NCBI GenBank assembly: GCA_947396885.1
Contig: OX377206.1
Coordinates: 50,327,631 to 50,391,630 of the forward strand
From: Heligmosomoides polygyrus polygyrus
Lineage: Eukaryota; Nematoda; Chromadorea; Rhabditida; Heligmosomidae
Length of the DNA: 64,000 bases
Direction of reading: 5' to 3'
In this document: positions 48,201 through 58,403 of the stretch, in pieces
Layout of the letters: every line of letters starts with the position of its first letter
Numbering within the stretch: position 1 is the stretch's first letter
Notes under the pieces: model-generated
Seen by the model: the letters and a program-made list of their open reading frames with translations, nothing else
What the model was told of the DNA's origin: nothing
The model's database searches: none
Position numbers and translations under genes: made by a program

Positions 48201-49100
48201 GAGAGCCTCCAAACTGGCGGTGAGTTTTTGCGATGCAATTTTTGCAGAATGAAGGGTACGGTCTGGGAGTCCAAAACGATAGTTACTTTTTTTCGGAATG
48301 CTCTTCTGTAGAAGAAAGCGTGTGGACGCGTGAACGCGAAGTTCATGACGCCCTGCTGCCACGCAGCCCAGGTGGTCGGTCGTTTGTTCGATTCCACCTT
48401 GTAATGGGGTTTTTGTATTTTGCGATTTATCGTCAGTGGGACCCTTTATTTCCAATTCCAACACATTTATGAACAGAAACAGGGCAACAAATGTTGTTTA
48501 CATTCATCGAGCTCTTTAAAAGTGGAAAGATGAGAATTTTTGACTTCCAGGTTAAGCAAGTCAAAAGCTAATGCAAGATTCGTGATCAGCACCCCAATTA
48601 GCCTCCATGCACAAGGTTTGGGCGAAATTGGTGCATCCGACCTCATCACTCTCACTCGAGCCTAGGCCTAGAGCGGGCTTCGCACCTCGGTCTTCATGGA
48701 CAAACGAGGGCGGTCATTGAAGTGGGAAGCCATTCGAGGTGGAAACCAACTGAATACGTTGAGGGGTGGAGGAATACACAAAAAGTAAAATATCGGTGTT
48801 ACTTCGTCCTTTTTTTGAACGGGTTGTAGATAGAAGTGTAGATATTCTGTTTGTGAGCTGTGTATTTCGCCTACATGCTTTTTTGCAATCTTCCATCATT
48901 GTTGAAGAAAGTCTGTATATCATTAGCTATTTTTACCAGTTTGTTACTACGTTTCACACACACGCTCACACGTCTCCACGCTTTTTCCGACCACAGAAGA
49001 GCATTCCGGGAAAACTAACTATGGTTTTGGACTCCACACGGGACCCTACATCCTGTAAAAATTGCATAGCGAAAGCTTATCGCCAGTTTGGAGGCTCTTC
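48201..49100. repeat. Element with about 135-bp imperfect inverted repeats
   Basis: The left segment 48,201-48,340 (GAGAGCCTCCAAACTGGCGG, AAAACGATAGTTAC, GGAATGCTCTTCTGTAG, GTGTGGACGCGTGAACG) is matched in reverse complement by 48,963-49,100 (CGCTCACACGTCTCC, CAGAAGAGCATTCCGGG, AACTATGGTTTTGGACTCC, CGCCAGTTTGGAGGCTC). Identity is roughly 75-80 % by eye. The 620-bp interior has no recognisable gene. It could be a foldback-type DNA element or two oppositely inserted copies of one dispersed repeat. Confidence 0.65.
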
Positions 49101-49319
49101 TTGTCAGGCGATTCACCATGTGGCAGAAGTCCATCGCGTCCTCAATCATCCTCAGAGGCTCGATATAAAACGGTCACATATACCCAAGTACTTCATAGCT
49201 GGATACTTGGGCTGTAAGATCCGAAGAGAGGGCTGTAAGATCGGAAGTCTCCGTGCTCTAATATTCTTCGCCCCCTCGGTGTCCAGTTCATTTTGCTGAT
49301 ACTCCTGTTTCTTGGATTT

Positions 49320-50180
49320 AAAGAGGAGCCTAGTAGCGGTTCCGAACGCAGTGAAGTTGCTGACGAGGCCACCTCAACAGGTAATCCCGCAGCCCAGCTT
49401 CTTTTGGAGTGCGTGCAGCCGTTAATCGATTATTGTTACTCTCCTCGTCGTGACCTTCTACGTCGCCGTCGAAATCTTCACAGCATAAATCGAGCAGAAA
49501 TATGGCCATCGGTAAAGAGCGTGATCAGGGACATACATACAGGGAAGTGAGGGCCGCGCTAGAGCAGCTCCAGGCTGAAGACTCCTGGTTCTCTTAAATT
49601 ACCCATAAATCATATGCTTTTTCTTCTACAGCCATTGTGCTTGGTTTTAGCTAAGAACGAAGAACTTCAAGACCAGAACACAACCCTTTGAGAAGAGAAC
49701 GCAAAGCTCCAGGTTGCTCTAGCTGAGGCTGATAAGAATGATAGAGCACATCGCTCAAAGGATACTGGTTCTTCAAACATTTTTCTTGTGTCGACGAAAA
49801 AGAAAAATTTCGTTCTATCGTTATCTCTGGCATCCATACAACTAGTGATCCAATGGCTACCGATAGAGCTATTCATGATGCCAATTTTGTGAGAGATATC
49901 CTTGATTATCTTGAGGTGAAATGTGTTTCTCAACTAACCTCTAGACTAGGAAAACCTTAACACGACAGCTCCCGACTTTTAAAGGTTGTTTTGCCTAATA
50001 CCTTCTACCAACCTCTGGTACTGAGTTCCAGGTTACGCTCGTTCCCTTGTAGAGGCGTATTTATGGGCTGTCTCTCATCAAATAGGAGAGAAATAGGTGG
50101 TAAGGAAGCTAGGCTTGCTCGATAAACCTCTCGTAATATTTTTAACACTAATAGTCACCCTAGCCAGGTGAATGTATCGG
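49320..50180 (+). pseudogene. CR1-like LINE 3: ORF1 remnant
   Basis: In mixed frames the sequence reads as CR1-type ORF1. A coiled-coil stretch AKNEELQDQNTTL, a stop, then EENAKLQVALAEADKN lies at 49,650-49,740, followed by RSIVISGIHTTSDPMATDRA and HDANFVRDILDYLEVKCV (49,815-49,925), LTSRLGKP, and LLKVVLPNTFYQPLVLSS (about 49,980-50,035). The IVISGI block corresponds to IIIAGI in the copy at 46.2 kb. The upstream part (49,320-49,550) is a poorly conserved open frame that may be the ORF1 N-terminal region. Stops and frameshifts are frequent. Confidence 0.75.
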
Positions 50181-50229
50181 CAGTAAACTAATAGGCTCTC
50201 CTTGAATTCCGGTCCCTCAAGTTAATTGC

Positions 50230-50930
50230 ATGTACTACAACATATGATCCACTAAAGGAATAGCTTGCCACTGAAGTTTGCGATTAGAAATTTAGGATGT
50301 AACATAATTTTTATTACAGAATCACGGTTAAATGACTCCATTGATTTTCCTGCAATTATTGGTGACCTGTGTAACAATTTTCGCTACGTAAGACGCGACC
50401 GAATGCACAAAATGGGAGGTGGTGCACTCATGCTCATAAAGTTTGGGATCGCGTTTGAGTCAGTATGGTCAGACTCAGTGGCCGAAGGGTATGAAATATT
50501 AAGCTGCGACTTGAAATTAGTTTTCACAATTTAAAGAACCACTGCAGTCTATAGGGCTTCTTACGCATCGCTGAACTGCCCTGTCAGAATTGCTAAGGTA
50601 ATAAGTAGTCTCTGCTCCAACAAAATACAATGCATTATTTTGGCAGACCTCAACTTTCCAAATATTGAGGGATCAAAACAACTCCCTTCTACTGGTTCTA
50701 TGGTATCGTAGTGTTTTGTGGTTGTGTGCAGATCTACCAAACTTTATCAAAGCGTTCGGACACCAAGGCGGTATAACCACGTGCTTGACCTTGTTCTCAG
50801 TAGTGATTTGCGTCTTGTCAAAAACATCCAAAGCAAGCCACCGGTAGCTTCCAGTAACCACTCAAGTGTCGCTTTTAATTGTGAAGTTCTTGTAGATAAA
50901 CCAATATGTCGAATCCGAAGAGCGTTTCAT
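50230..50930 (+). pseudogene. CR1-like LINE 3: ORF2 endonuclease domain
   Basis: The N-terminal endonuclease of ORF2 is recognisable: LGCNIIFITESRLNDSIDFP, then VRRDRMHKMGGGALMLIKFG and EGYEILSCDLKL in one open frame (50,265-50,534). Shifted frames follow with VRIAKVISSLCSNKIQCI, ILADLNFPNIEG (the usual GDLNFP catalytic block, here ADLNFP), and finally HVLDLVLSSDLRLVKNI and SSNHSSVAFNCEVLVDKP (to 50,905), where SNHSS stands for the active-site SDHS. The RT domain is absent, as the element is cut off at about 50,930. Confidence 0.82.
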
Positions 50931-50949
50931 AAACTAATTATGAGCTTAT

Positions 50950-51605
50950 ACAGCACCGGACGCGTCTTTTGAATAGACGCCGCAAAACTGCGCTTTGGCG
51001 GTTTTTGCGTCTTCTTGATATAACTCGTCTAAAAGTTGTCCGTTTGAAAAACCAATGACATGTTTGAGCTCAGGAGCTTTAGCTCTATCCTTTGGTTGGC
51101 TCCATTGCGAAGGGCGGTCGCGGAAGAGTTGTCGGTCGCCAACGGTCGGAAACCGTCGTATGCTCACAATTCCTCTAATTTAAAGTTTTTTAAAATGGTT
51201 TGTACCGTTCAAATCGTCGCTTCGACTTTTACACAAACCTATACGCAACTTTACCAGGCCATCGGATATTCGTAGTGGGTGGCCGAAACGAATGAGTGGA
51301 GCAGAATCTTTGCGATTGGAGCAGCTTATTTCCCAAGACTTGCACGTTTTCGGAGTATCTTAAGCATGGCGTACGTCGTCAGTGCTCTGTCATGCCAGGA
51401 ATCCTTCGAGAGTGCGCCGTGCACAATGCATATAGGATCGAACCTCGAGCGGGCGCGATAGCTTGTAGAGTGAGCGTATGAGTAATTTTACAGAAATTCT
51501 CAGCCGCCCTAATCAGGATTTGCTGTACTCCGTTCCAGAGAGACTTTGGGTGACACAATGTATAATATATAGGATCGAACCTATCAACCGAGGGGGGGGG
51601 GGTCG
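50950..51605. repeat. Dispersed repeat Y, copy 1
   Basis: It begins ACAGCACCGGACGCGTCTTTTG, as the copy at 54,815 begins TACAGTACCGCGCATGTCTTTTGG. It then shares GAGCTCAGGAGCTTTAGCTCTATCC with that copy's GAGCTCTACAGGCCAAGCTCTATC, and ends with one to two units of the roughly 175-bp sequence found in tandem at 55,015-55,430 (GTGCGCCGTGCACAATGCATA, GGATCGAACCTCGAGCGGGC, TCTCAGCCGCCCTAATCAGG). A run of ten G sits at 51,593-51,602. Confidence 0.65.
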
Positions 51606-52815
51606 CGACCGCTCGCAAATTGCATCCACGAGCGTGTTTTGAGCGCGAAACTCTGCCAAGTTTGAATCTCTCCGGCATCAAGTTGTGGATTCTGAAAGCA
51701 GTAGAAAGTTTAAGAAGGGTGCTGAAGCACAGCGACGTAGCGTGATTGGACAAAGTTACAGCTCTGCGAAAACGCAGGTTAGCCTTGTGTGACACAATTT
51801 TTCCGAATTCAGTCGATCACTGTGGGAAGACGAGGCGAGCTGGCGGCGTGCAAATGGGGGAGCAAATTAGTTAGGGTGCTTTACGATGAGGTGCCCACAA
51901 CTCCCAGCTGCCTAGCCAGTATTAGTCCCAGCTGCCATTTTAGAGCGGCGGAGGGCAGCGGTGAAGTGTCTTTCGTCCTTGCTCGCCCAAATTTGCGTTC
52001 TCGACACAAAAGCTCTATCGAATGGTATCAAACACGGCCCGGTTCGAAAATATAGATTTTCGATGATGTCATCGTCCGCACAGGCTCGACCTAGGGCACC
52101 CACGTCTTCGATGGGAAATTGTCAGAAAATCGATTGATTTTCGTGGTGAACTGAATGGTGTTACTGCTAGTAGCAAGAACTGTAATCTGGGCGACTAACA
52201 CTAACGAAGAACATCGACCGTTGTTGTGCTAAATTGGACTCGCGGACGTGTTCTGAGCGCGATAACTCTGTAACGTGTGAACCTTTCCGGCTGCAGCTTG
52301 TGCATTTCGTAGGCAGTAAAAAAGTTCAAGAGGTGCGCTGAAACACAGCAACGTAGTTTATGAATGGACAAAGTTAAAGGGGTGTGAAAATGCAGGTTAC
52401 CCTTATGTGACACAATTTTTTCCGATTTCGGTGGACAACTGTAGGAAGACGAGACAAGCTAACGGCATGCAAATGCGTAGACAAGCAAAAAAGATAAGGT
52501 GATTTACGATGAAGTGCCCACAATTCCTCAGATGCCTACACTGCTTTAGCCCCATCTGCCATTTTAGAGCGGCGGACAGCAGCTACGAAGTTTCTTCCAC
52601 TAGTACTCACCATATTTGAGGATTCGACACTTGCAGATCTGTTCAGCACAAAAGCTCTATCGAATGCTAGCAATATCGAACAATTTCAGAAAAATCGATT
52701 TTTTGAGAATTTCGCGTCAAAGGCGAGGTGGCTCAAGGCCGCGGCGGAAGGACGATGACGTCATCGAAAATCCATATTTTCGGAGTTGGCCAAATTTCCT
52801 CGTCCAAAATGATCC
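51606..52815. repeat. Dispersed repeat X, two tandem copies (about 600 bp each)
   Basis: Copy one (about 51,615-52,140) and copy two (about 52,230-52,815) share long blocks: GCGTGTTTTGAGCGCGA and GACGTGTTCTGAGCGCGA, GTGCTGAAGCACAGCGACGTAG and GCGCTGAAACACAGCAACGTAG, TGTGACACAATTTTTCCGA, GGGAAGACGAGGCGAGCTGG and GGAAGACGAGACAAGCTAAC, GCCATTTTAGAGCGGCGGA (both), and AGCTCTATCGAATG (both). The 3' part matches the copy at 42,485-42,800. No coding frame is shared between copies. Confidence 0.7.
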
Positions 52816-52819
52816 GAGG

Positions 52820-53410
52820 ATTAATGAGTTGATGACTTATTTTCAGAATCCCTTCCGTGTCACTAGTGGTGTCCTCAAGGAGATGTTTGGCCTCGAATTC
52901 TCTTTTGTGTTCACACCTCTGAAATACCTGCATTGGTTGCTCAATTCAACGTAAAGTGGGAAATTTTCGCCGATGATATAAAAATTTATAAGAATATTTG
53001 TTCAAGGAAACACCACTATTGGCTCTTCAATCCGCAATAAATGCTTTTGCGGACTGGTCAGCAAAGTGGGAACTCCCACCCTCAGATCAAAAATCGCGCG
53101 TGCTTCATCTTGAGTCAAAACAGTTTTAAGAGGAAGCTTTGGATATGACTTCATGGATATGACTGCACTACCATTTCCTCACCATTCCTACGTAATAAAA
53201 AACTCAATCTTAAAACGCTGACATATCGTAGAAAAGAGAATGATCTACAGTTTCCTAGGCCAGAATGTAATACAAGTCAGCATTCTTCACTTGTAGAGCT
53301 GGCGCAGAATTTTTGAAGATGTCAAAAAAGCACACAATTCCAAATTCACTGTATAAGTACAAAAGACTTGTCGACCAGTATCTTCAGGGCGTGTCTTAAA
53401 TGTCCGTCGT
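52820..53410 (+). pseudogene. CR1-like LINE 4: reverse transcriptase fragment
   Basis: Shifting + frames give QNPFRVTSGV (52,843), corresponding to the SGVPQG box, KWEIFADDIKIYKN with the catalytic FADD at about 52,962-52,973, then SAINAFADWSAKWELPPSDQ (about 53,030-53,090), and C-terminal blocks LKTLTYRRKENDLQF (about 53,210) and VELAQNF. Fingers and most of the thumb are missing. The order and spacing match the CR1-like copies at 36.3-40.5 kb. It is dead from frameshifts and deletions. Confidence 0.72.
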
Positions 53411-53629
53411 TTTCTGTTCTTAACCATTTTTATTCTTCACCATGTTGTTTTTCATACCTGTTCCTGTATTCGCTTAATTCTATTTGTGTTTGCTTTGTTG
53501 TATAGATTTCCATGTATAACACAAATAAGTACATGATAAAGTTCTCCCCAGGCATATTCTTCCCCATCCTCTGGAATATCAGATTTTTTTAAATACATGT
53601 TGCATAGCAACTGGTCTGAAACAACAGTT

Positions 53630-54505
53630 CTGAAACTTCTTCAGAGCCTGAAAGGGATCAAATGAAATAGAAGTTATCTCGCCAAATGTCGCCTTGACCC
53701 TAAAACTTCAGCGCGTAGAATGGCACAAATGTAGATAAAGTCCAAGTGTCATACCTTACCGAAGTCCACCGAAGGACCAATGGAGGCAGCGCAGAACAAA
53801 CGAGGGGTGCATGACAGCAACTAACCCAATTCAAAATGCTAGTTTGAGCTAGGGCTTGAGCTCTCGCGTTACGTATAGGCACTCCCTCACTGGTTTAACT
53901 TGCGGTTTCTGGAGTACACCCAGAATGTTTTAGGGGTTTTGCACGCGGATGTTTTAAACTAGAATCTTCAGCTTGACCCCGAAATCCTTACCCTCCATGA
54001 CAACGGGTCTTATTGTAGCCTAGAGCAGCAGAGGCTCTAAGCTTTTCGTTCCCGTCAAGACGTTCCTTGGTCCTCCCATTAGCTGCTATGTGCTACTATA
54101 GGATCTGTTGTCATTAAGCGGAGGATTTCGGGGTCAAGGTGGAGATTCTGAGGCACGAGGTTCAACCTACGCGTACAAAGCCCTTGAGGCATTCTGGATA
54201 TACTCCAGAAACCCCATGGTGAACCAGTGGGGGGAGTGCCTATATATAACGCGAGAGCTCAAGCCCAATCTCAGACTCGCATTTTGAAGTAGGGCAGTTC
54301 CTGCCCGCACCACTTGTCTGATCTTTGCTGCTTCTATTGATCCTTCGGTGGACTACGGTCAGGTACGACACTTGAACTCTCTCCATATTGCTCTCCCTCT
54401 TCAAATTTGGCACTGAATTTTGTAGGGTTGAGGATACGTTTGGTGGGATAACTTCTAATTGATATGGCACATTTTATGCTCTGAAGAAGGCAATCTCGCC
54501 AAAAC
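53630..54505. repeat. Foldback element, imperfect inverted repeat of about 870 bp
   Basis: The left arm (53,630-54,030) and right arm (54,085-54,505) are imperfect reverse complements around an axis near 54,055. Matching pairs include CTTGACCCCGAAATCC (53,972-53,987) with GGATTTCGGGGTCAAG (54,123-54,138), AGGCACTCCCTCACTGG with CCAGTGGGGGGAGTGCCT, GCTTGAGCTCTCGCGTTACG with TAACGCGAGAGCTCAAGC, and TCCACCGAAGGACCAAT with ATTGATCCTTCGGTGGA. Both outer ends carry the block GGCTCTGAAGAAG or ATGCTCTGAAGAAG reading outward. It is non-coding. It could be a snap-back element or two abutting inverted copies, for instance of Penelope-type terminal repeats. Confidence 0.8.
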
Positions 54506-54735
54506 GTTTCCAGTAAATAAATCCGTCTACAGACGTCGTGTAGAGGCAACACACACAACAGCAAATCACAATGTCGAGGTCTATTGAGGATCGGTCATGG
54601 CGAGCTCTGAAACTGTTACTCTAATGAATCCAGGTGGTTTTCCGTTACCCTAGCATCATTCAGCATTCCTAATCATTTTGACGTTGAAATTTTTTTGGTA
54701 GAATATACTTCACTTTCATTTTCGCTTAGGATTAC
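54506..54735. other. No recognisable feature
   Basis: Short spacer between the foldback element and a GTAT microsatellite. An AATAAAT at about 54,515 could be the polyadenylation-type end of the neighbouring element, but nothing else is visible. Confidence 0.4.
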
Positions 54736-54736
54736 A

Positions 54737-54813
54737 TGTATATTTGTATGTATGTATGTATGTATGTATGCGTATGTATGTCTGTATGTATGTATGTATG
54801 TATGCATGTATGT
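54737..54813. repeat. GTAT microsatellite
   Basis: Imperfect tandem GTAT/TATG tetranucleotides with interruptions (GCGTATG, TCTGTATG, GCATG). The repeat gives a spurious open frame of alternating Met, Tyr, Val and Cys. It ends directly at the start of dispersed repeat Y (TACAGTACCGCGCATG). Confidence 0.9.
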
Positions 54814-55440
54814 ACAGTACCGCGCATGTCTTTTGGTCAATTCCCGAAAAAGCCGCATTGGAGCGTTCCAAAGCGGCTTTTTTGAGTAACTTTCTTCAAA
54901 ATCAAGCGCTTGTGAAAAATAACATATATTTGAGCTCTACAGGCCAAGCTCTATCTTTTGACGTATAATTCAGTAGAGTTGAAAAACGCATATAGGCCGG
55001 ACATAATCATTCGAGTGGGCGCGAGAGCCTGTAGAGTGACAGTTTCGGGAGTTTTATCGGAAATTCCCAGCCGCCCGGCTCAGAAATTGCTTTAGAACTG
55101 TCCAGCTTGCCTATGAAGTGCGCCGTAAACAATGCATACAGAATCGATCTTATCAATCGAGTGGGCGTGACCACTCGCAGAGTGAGGACGAGTGGGCGCA
55201 AGAGCCTGTAGAGTGACCGTTTCGGGAGTTTTATTGAAATTCCCAGCCGCCCTACTCAAAAATTGCCTAGGACTGTCCAGCTTGCCTTTGGAGTGCGCCG
55301 CAAACAATGCATACAGAATCGAACCTATCAAACGAGTGGGCGCGACCACTCGCAGAGTGAGGACGAGTGGGCGCAAGAGCCTGTAGAGTGATCGTTTCGG
55401 GAGTTTTATCGAAATTCCCTGTCGTTCTACTTAGGAACCA
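54814..55440. repeat. Dispersed repeat Y, copy 2, with about 2.4 tandem units of 175-177 bp
   Basis: After the head (TACAGTACCGCGCATGTC) and about 180 bp of leader, a unit starting GTGGGCGCGAGAGCCTGTAG repeats at 55,015, 55,192 and 55,367 (periods 177 and 175 bp; the third is partial). Each unit includes GTTTCGGGAGTTTTAT, CCCAGCCGCCC, GTGCGCCG, AACAATGCATACAGAATCGA and CCACTCGCAGAGTGAGGACG. It ends next to another GTAT microsatellite. No coding role is evident. Confidence 0.8.
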
Positions 55441-55486
55441 TGTGTATGTATGTATGCATTATGCATGTATGCATGTGTATGTATGG
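55441..55486. repeat. Short GTAT/GCAT microsatellite
   Basis: Imperfect GTAT and GCAT tetranucleotides on the right border of dispersed repeat Y, the third element of the microsatellite, repeat, microsatellite arrangement. Confidence 0.75.
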
Positions 55487-56190
55487 GATGCCACTCGCGA
55501 CCACTTCAACCTTTTGGCCGACCACGGGTGACCGGACTCGCGGTGCACTCCGATGAGTGCCTCATCGCTCAGCCTTCCTCTGCGTAGAGTCCATACGCTC
55601 TGCTGGGCAGATCAACCGCTGTTCTGTCAAGGAGGACCGCGGGGTCTCAGGGCACCTGACACTCCATTCATTGCAGCGCCTATCCCCTCTGTGTCTCTAA
55701 ACTTTTGCGTCAATCCATTCTATTTGTCTATACTTTGCTGGCGATGTGGTGTCTAATAAATCCATGTTGGATCAGTCTATGAACAGAAGGAGTGCATTGA
55801 GTGTATTTGTTACATTTTTAATTGATGGTTGTTCCCGTGTTGTCGTTGTTGTCTGCAATTGGGTTGTGTTAGGATAAAGCTCCACGCGGAGTTCGTGGAT
55901 AGGAGCAGAGCGCACATGGCACCTGCCTCCACGAAAGCATACGTGGGCAGTGCAAGTGGTACTGGGCAATTAATCAGGTAGGGAATTCACCCCTTGGTAT
56001 TTGGTTGGCTGCGGCCCTAGGCTAAAAAGGAGTCCCCAATACAGAGGAGACGTATTTAAAAAAGGGCATGGGGCTGCTCCACCTCCCTAGAAGTACGGGT
56101 CTTGTCAGCTTCGGATGCCCCATGGGTTGGTGTTCTCGGTTTGGTGTCCCACATGTGCACGACACAGCCACGGCACTGGGAATAACATGT
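55487..56190. other. No recognisable gene; GC-richer unique-looking sequence
   Basis: About 700 bp. There is a TAATAAATCC polyadenylation-like signal at about 55,755 after an open frame (55,553-55,756) that I cannot link to any family. Nothing else is recognisable on either strand. Confidence 0.35.
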
Positions 56191-56340
56191 CAGGTATGTA
56201 TTTATATGTGTATGTATGTATATGTGTATATGTATGGATGTATGTATATATGGACAATACCGCGCATAACTAGCAAAGCGTCGGAATCGTTCACACTGGG
56301 TTTACTGGAATGCAGACTATATCACTGAAATCCTCTAATC
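56191..56340. repeat. GTAT microsatellite followed by a repeat Y head fragment
   Basis: GTATGTATATGTGTATG-type repeats (about 56,193-56,250) are followed by GGACAATACCGCGCATAACTAG, which resembles the head of dispersed repeat Y (ACAGTACCGCGCATGTC). Similarity fades after about 56,280. Confidence 0.6.
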
Positions 56341-57330
56341 GAGGAGATTTTGAAAATCAAAATAGATTTGATGTGGCATTTAATCTGCCCTAGTAACGAA
56401 GGGTTAAGTGGATTTTTGATGGCTTTCTTCAAAATGATCGCAATTTCAAACAATGTGGATACTTGGAATCTCCGCAATGTCACCTTTGCCTTGATCTAAA
56501 AAATAGTTGGTGGTTTCCAAAAAAGTTGTTTGGTGACATGTATATTTGCCGCGGCGGCAGTCTTGGCTTGAGATAATTACGCCCACAGGAAACAGTTCCT
56601 TAATTGCTTGGAAATCTACACTCCCACCGAATTTTTCTCATGTATAGCTTATTTCTGATTACAAATCTGTGTTTGTAGTGCGATATCCATCACTACGATA
56701 CCAAGTAAGACTGTCTTCGTCAACTCCAGCTACCCGCCAGTTAGAATGACAATGATTTTCTTCGATGTCGCTCCCTCGTATCCTAGTTTGCAGCGCGCCA
56801 GAGAAAGTCTAATCTACGTGGTTCATAAAGCAATCAAAGCGTCCAGTCTATCACAATTTCACTTTTTGAACATTGGAGAGCCAACAGATCTTCCTGCCCT
56901 AAATCTAATTTGTGTCATTTTCTTGCCTTTACCAGTTGTACTTTTCTCATAATGGACGGACGATAAAAATTTGCTATTCGCAGCTGAGAAATCGAGCTTA
57001 CCGTGGTGCGTAGTGGCCTTACTGCTCTTTATAACAAGATAAATTTTGGAAATATTGAAGCTATGCTTCGATTAGAACAGACATGCAAAGTGTGCGATTT
57101 CGACAGAAATTTAGCAGGGGGCCATTTTTCTGGATAATGTTGTTGTGAGGTTTTCGCCTTAAAAATGACTTTGTACGTAGCAGTTTTCTTTACAGAATAA
57201 ATTATCCACTGACGAAAGAATGTGCGGATCGAAAGTAATAAATTTTTTACCGTTTTCACTCAGTAGTCGAGCTCAGGCCACCAGTGCGACATAATCCGCC
57301 TAACCGCCTATTGCCTCAGACTAACATGTA
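56341..57330. other. No recognisable feature
   Basis: About 1 kb without a supported gene. Open frames at 56,746-56,952 (+) and 57,029-57,259 (-) show no motif I know. The 3' part could be the degraded upstream region of the Penelope-like element that follows. Confidence 0.35.
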
Positions 57331-57333
57331 CTA

Positions 57334-58030
57334 ATGGAGAAAATGAAAAACCTTGTTATACTCTGCTTCAAAAATTCTGGTAAAAATTTCCTAGCATGCA
57401 ACAGTTTCAAAACTTTTTGCACAGACGTTTTAACTCACAATGATAAATATACATATTACAACGCAACAGATCTGTTATACTTTATAGATTATTTACTGAG
57501 AAATAGTTATTGTGTTTTTGCTAGTATAATTTTTAAACAAAATAGAGGAGTTCCTCGAGGTGGTAACTTTAACCCTTTGCTCGCAGATTTAACCATGTCA
57601 ATGTTTGCATTTGAGTATTCTAAAAGCGCAATATTAAGTAGAGCTCAGTTATTTAAGCCTTAGTTCACAACTATACAGAAGCTTACGTTGATTACATACT
57701 TACGTTGGTTTACAAAAACACACTGGAAATAAAAAAGACACACGACAGTGAACACAAATGCAACTATTTTGTCTAAAAGTCGTGAATAATGAAACTAAAA
57801 GCAACTTACATAACAAAACAGATTCTTTCAACTTTAAAGTAAATAGGTTTCCACACACAGACTCAGGTTTCAGTCAGAATTAAAAGGAATGTCATTTACA
57901 CAAAAACCCTTAGAATAGCTAATATCATTCCTATATTTTTATTATAAAATATGAGAACTTTACAGAATACTTACCCATAATGGATTTAACACAGAATTCA
58001 TCGCCACAAACGTAAGAAAATGCTTAAACA
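57334..58030 (+). pseudogene. Penelope-like element reverse transcriptase fragment
   Basis: An open frame at 57,334-57,663 includes YYNATDLLYFIDYLLRNSYC, then FKQNRGVPRGGNFNPLLADL, which fits the RT motif usually seen as GIPMGGNASPLLADL in Penelope-like elements. Downstream, in other frames, comes NNETKSNLHNKTDSFNFKVN (about 57,787-57,846) and NRFPHTDSG, the block that follows the catalytic region in this group. The YIDD-type catalytic box between them is not readable. No GIY-YIG endonuclease is visible, because the sequence runs into an AT-rich island at about 58,036. The family is inferred from motif pattern only. Confidence 0.65.
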
Positions 58031-58035
58031 AAAAC

Positions 58036-58403
58036 AGACAAATATAAATATAAATATAATAAATAAATAAATATAAATATAAAAAATATAAAATAAAATA
58101 TAATAAATATATAATAAAATAATAATATAATAAAATAATAATAATATAATAATAATAATATATAATAATATATTATAATATATTTAATATTAATATATTA
58201 TTATTAATATATATTATTATATATTATTATTATTATCATTAATATTTAATAATATTATTATTATATTTAATATTTATATAATAATATATTATAATATATT
58301 ATAATATATTTTATTATATTATTATTATATTATATAATATATATAATATAATAATAATATAATAAAATATAAAATATAAATATAATAAATATATATTATA
58401 AAT
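58036..58403. repeat. AT-rich low-complexity island
   Basis: Almost only A and T over about 365 bp, in AAT, ATA and TAT combinations. The first third is A-rich, the middle T-rich and the last part A-rich again, so the strand can pair with itself into long cruciform-like hairpins. No coding content. Confidence 0.92.

Noticed and set aside
48766..49299. 177-codon forward open frame
   Set aside because: Half of it lies in the inverted-repeat end at 48,963-49,100 and its translation has no recognisable domain; judged chance.
54695..54968. Met-Tyr-Val-Cys repeat open frame
   Set aside because: Produced by the GTAT microsatellite.
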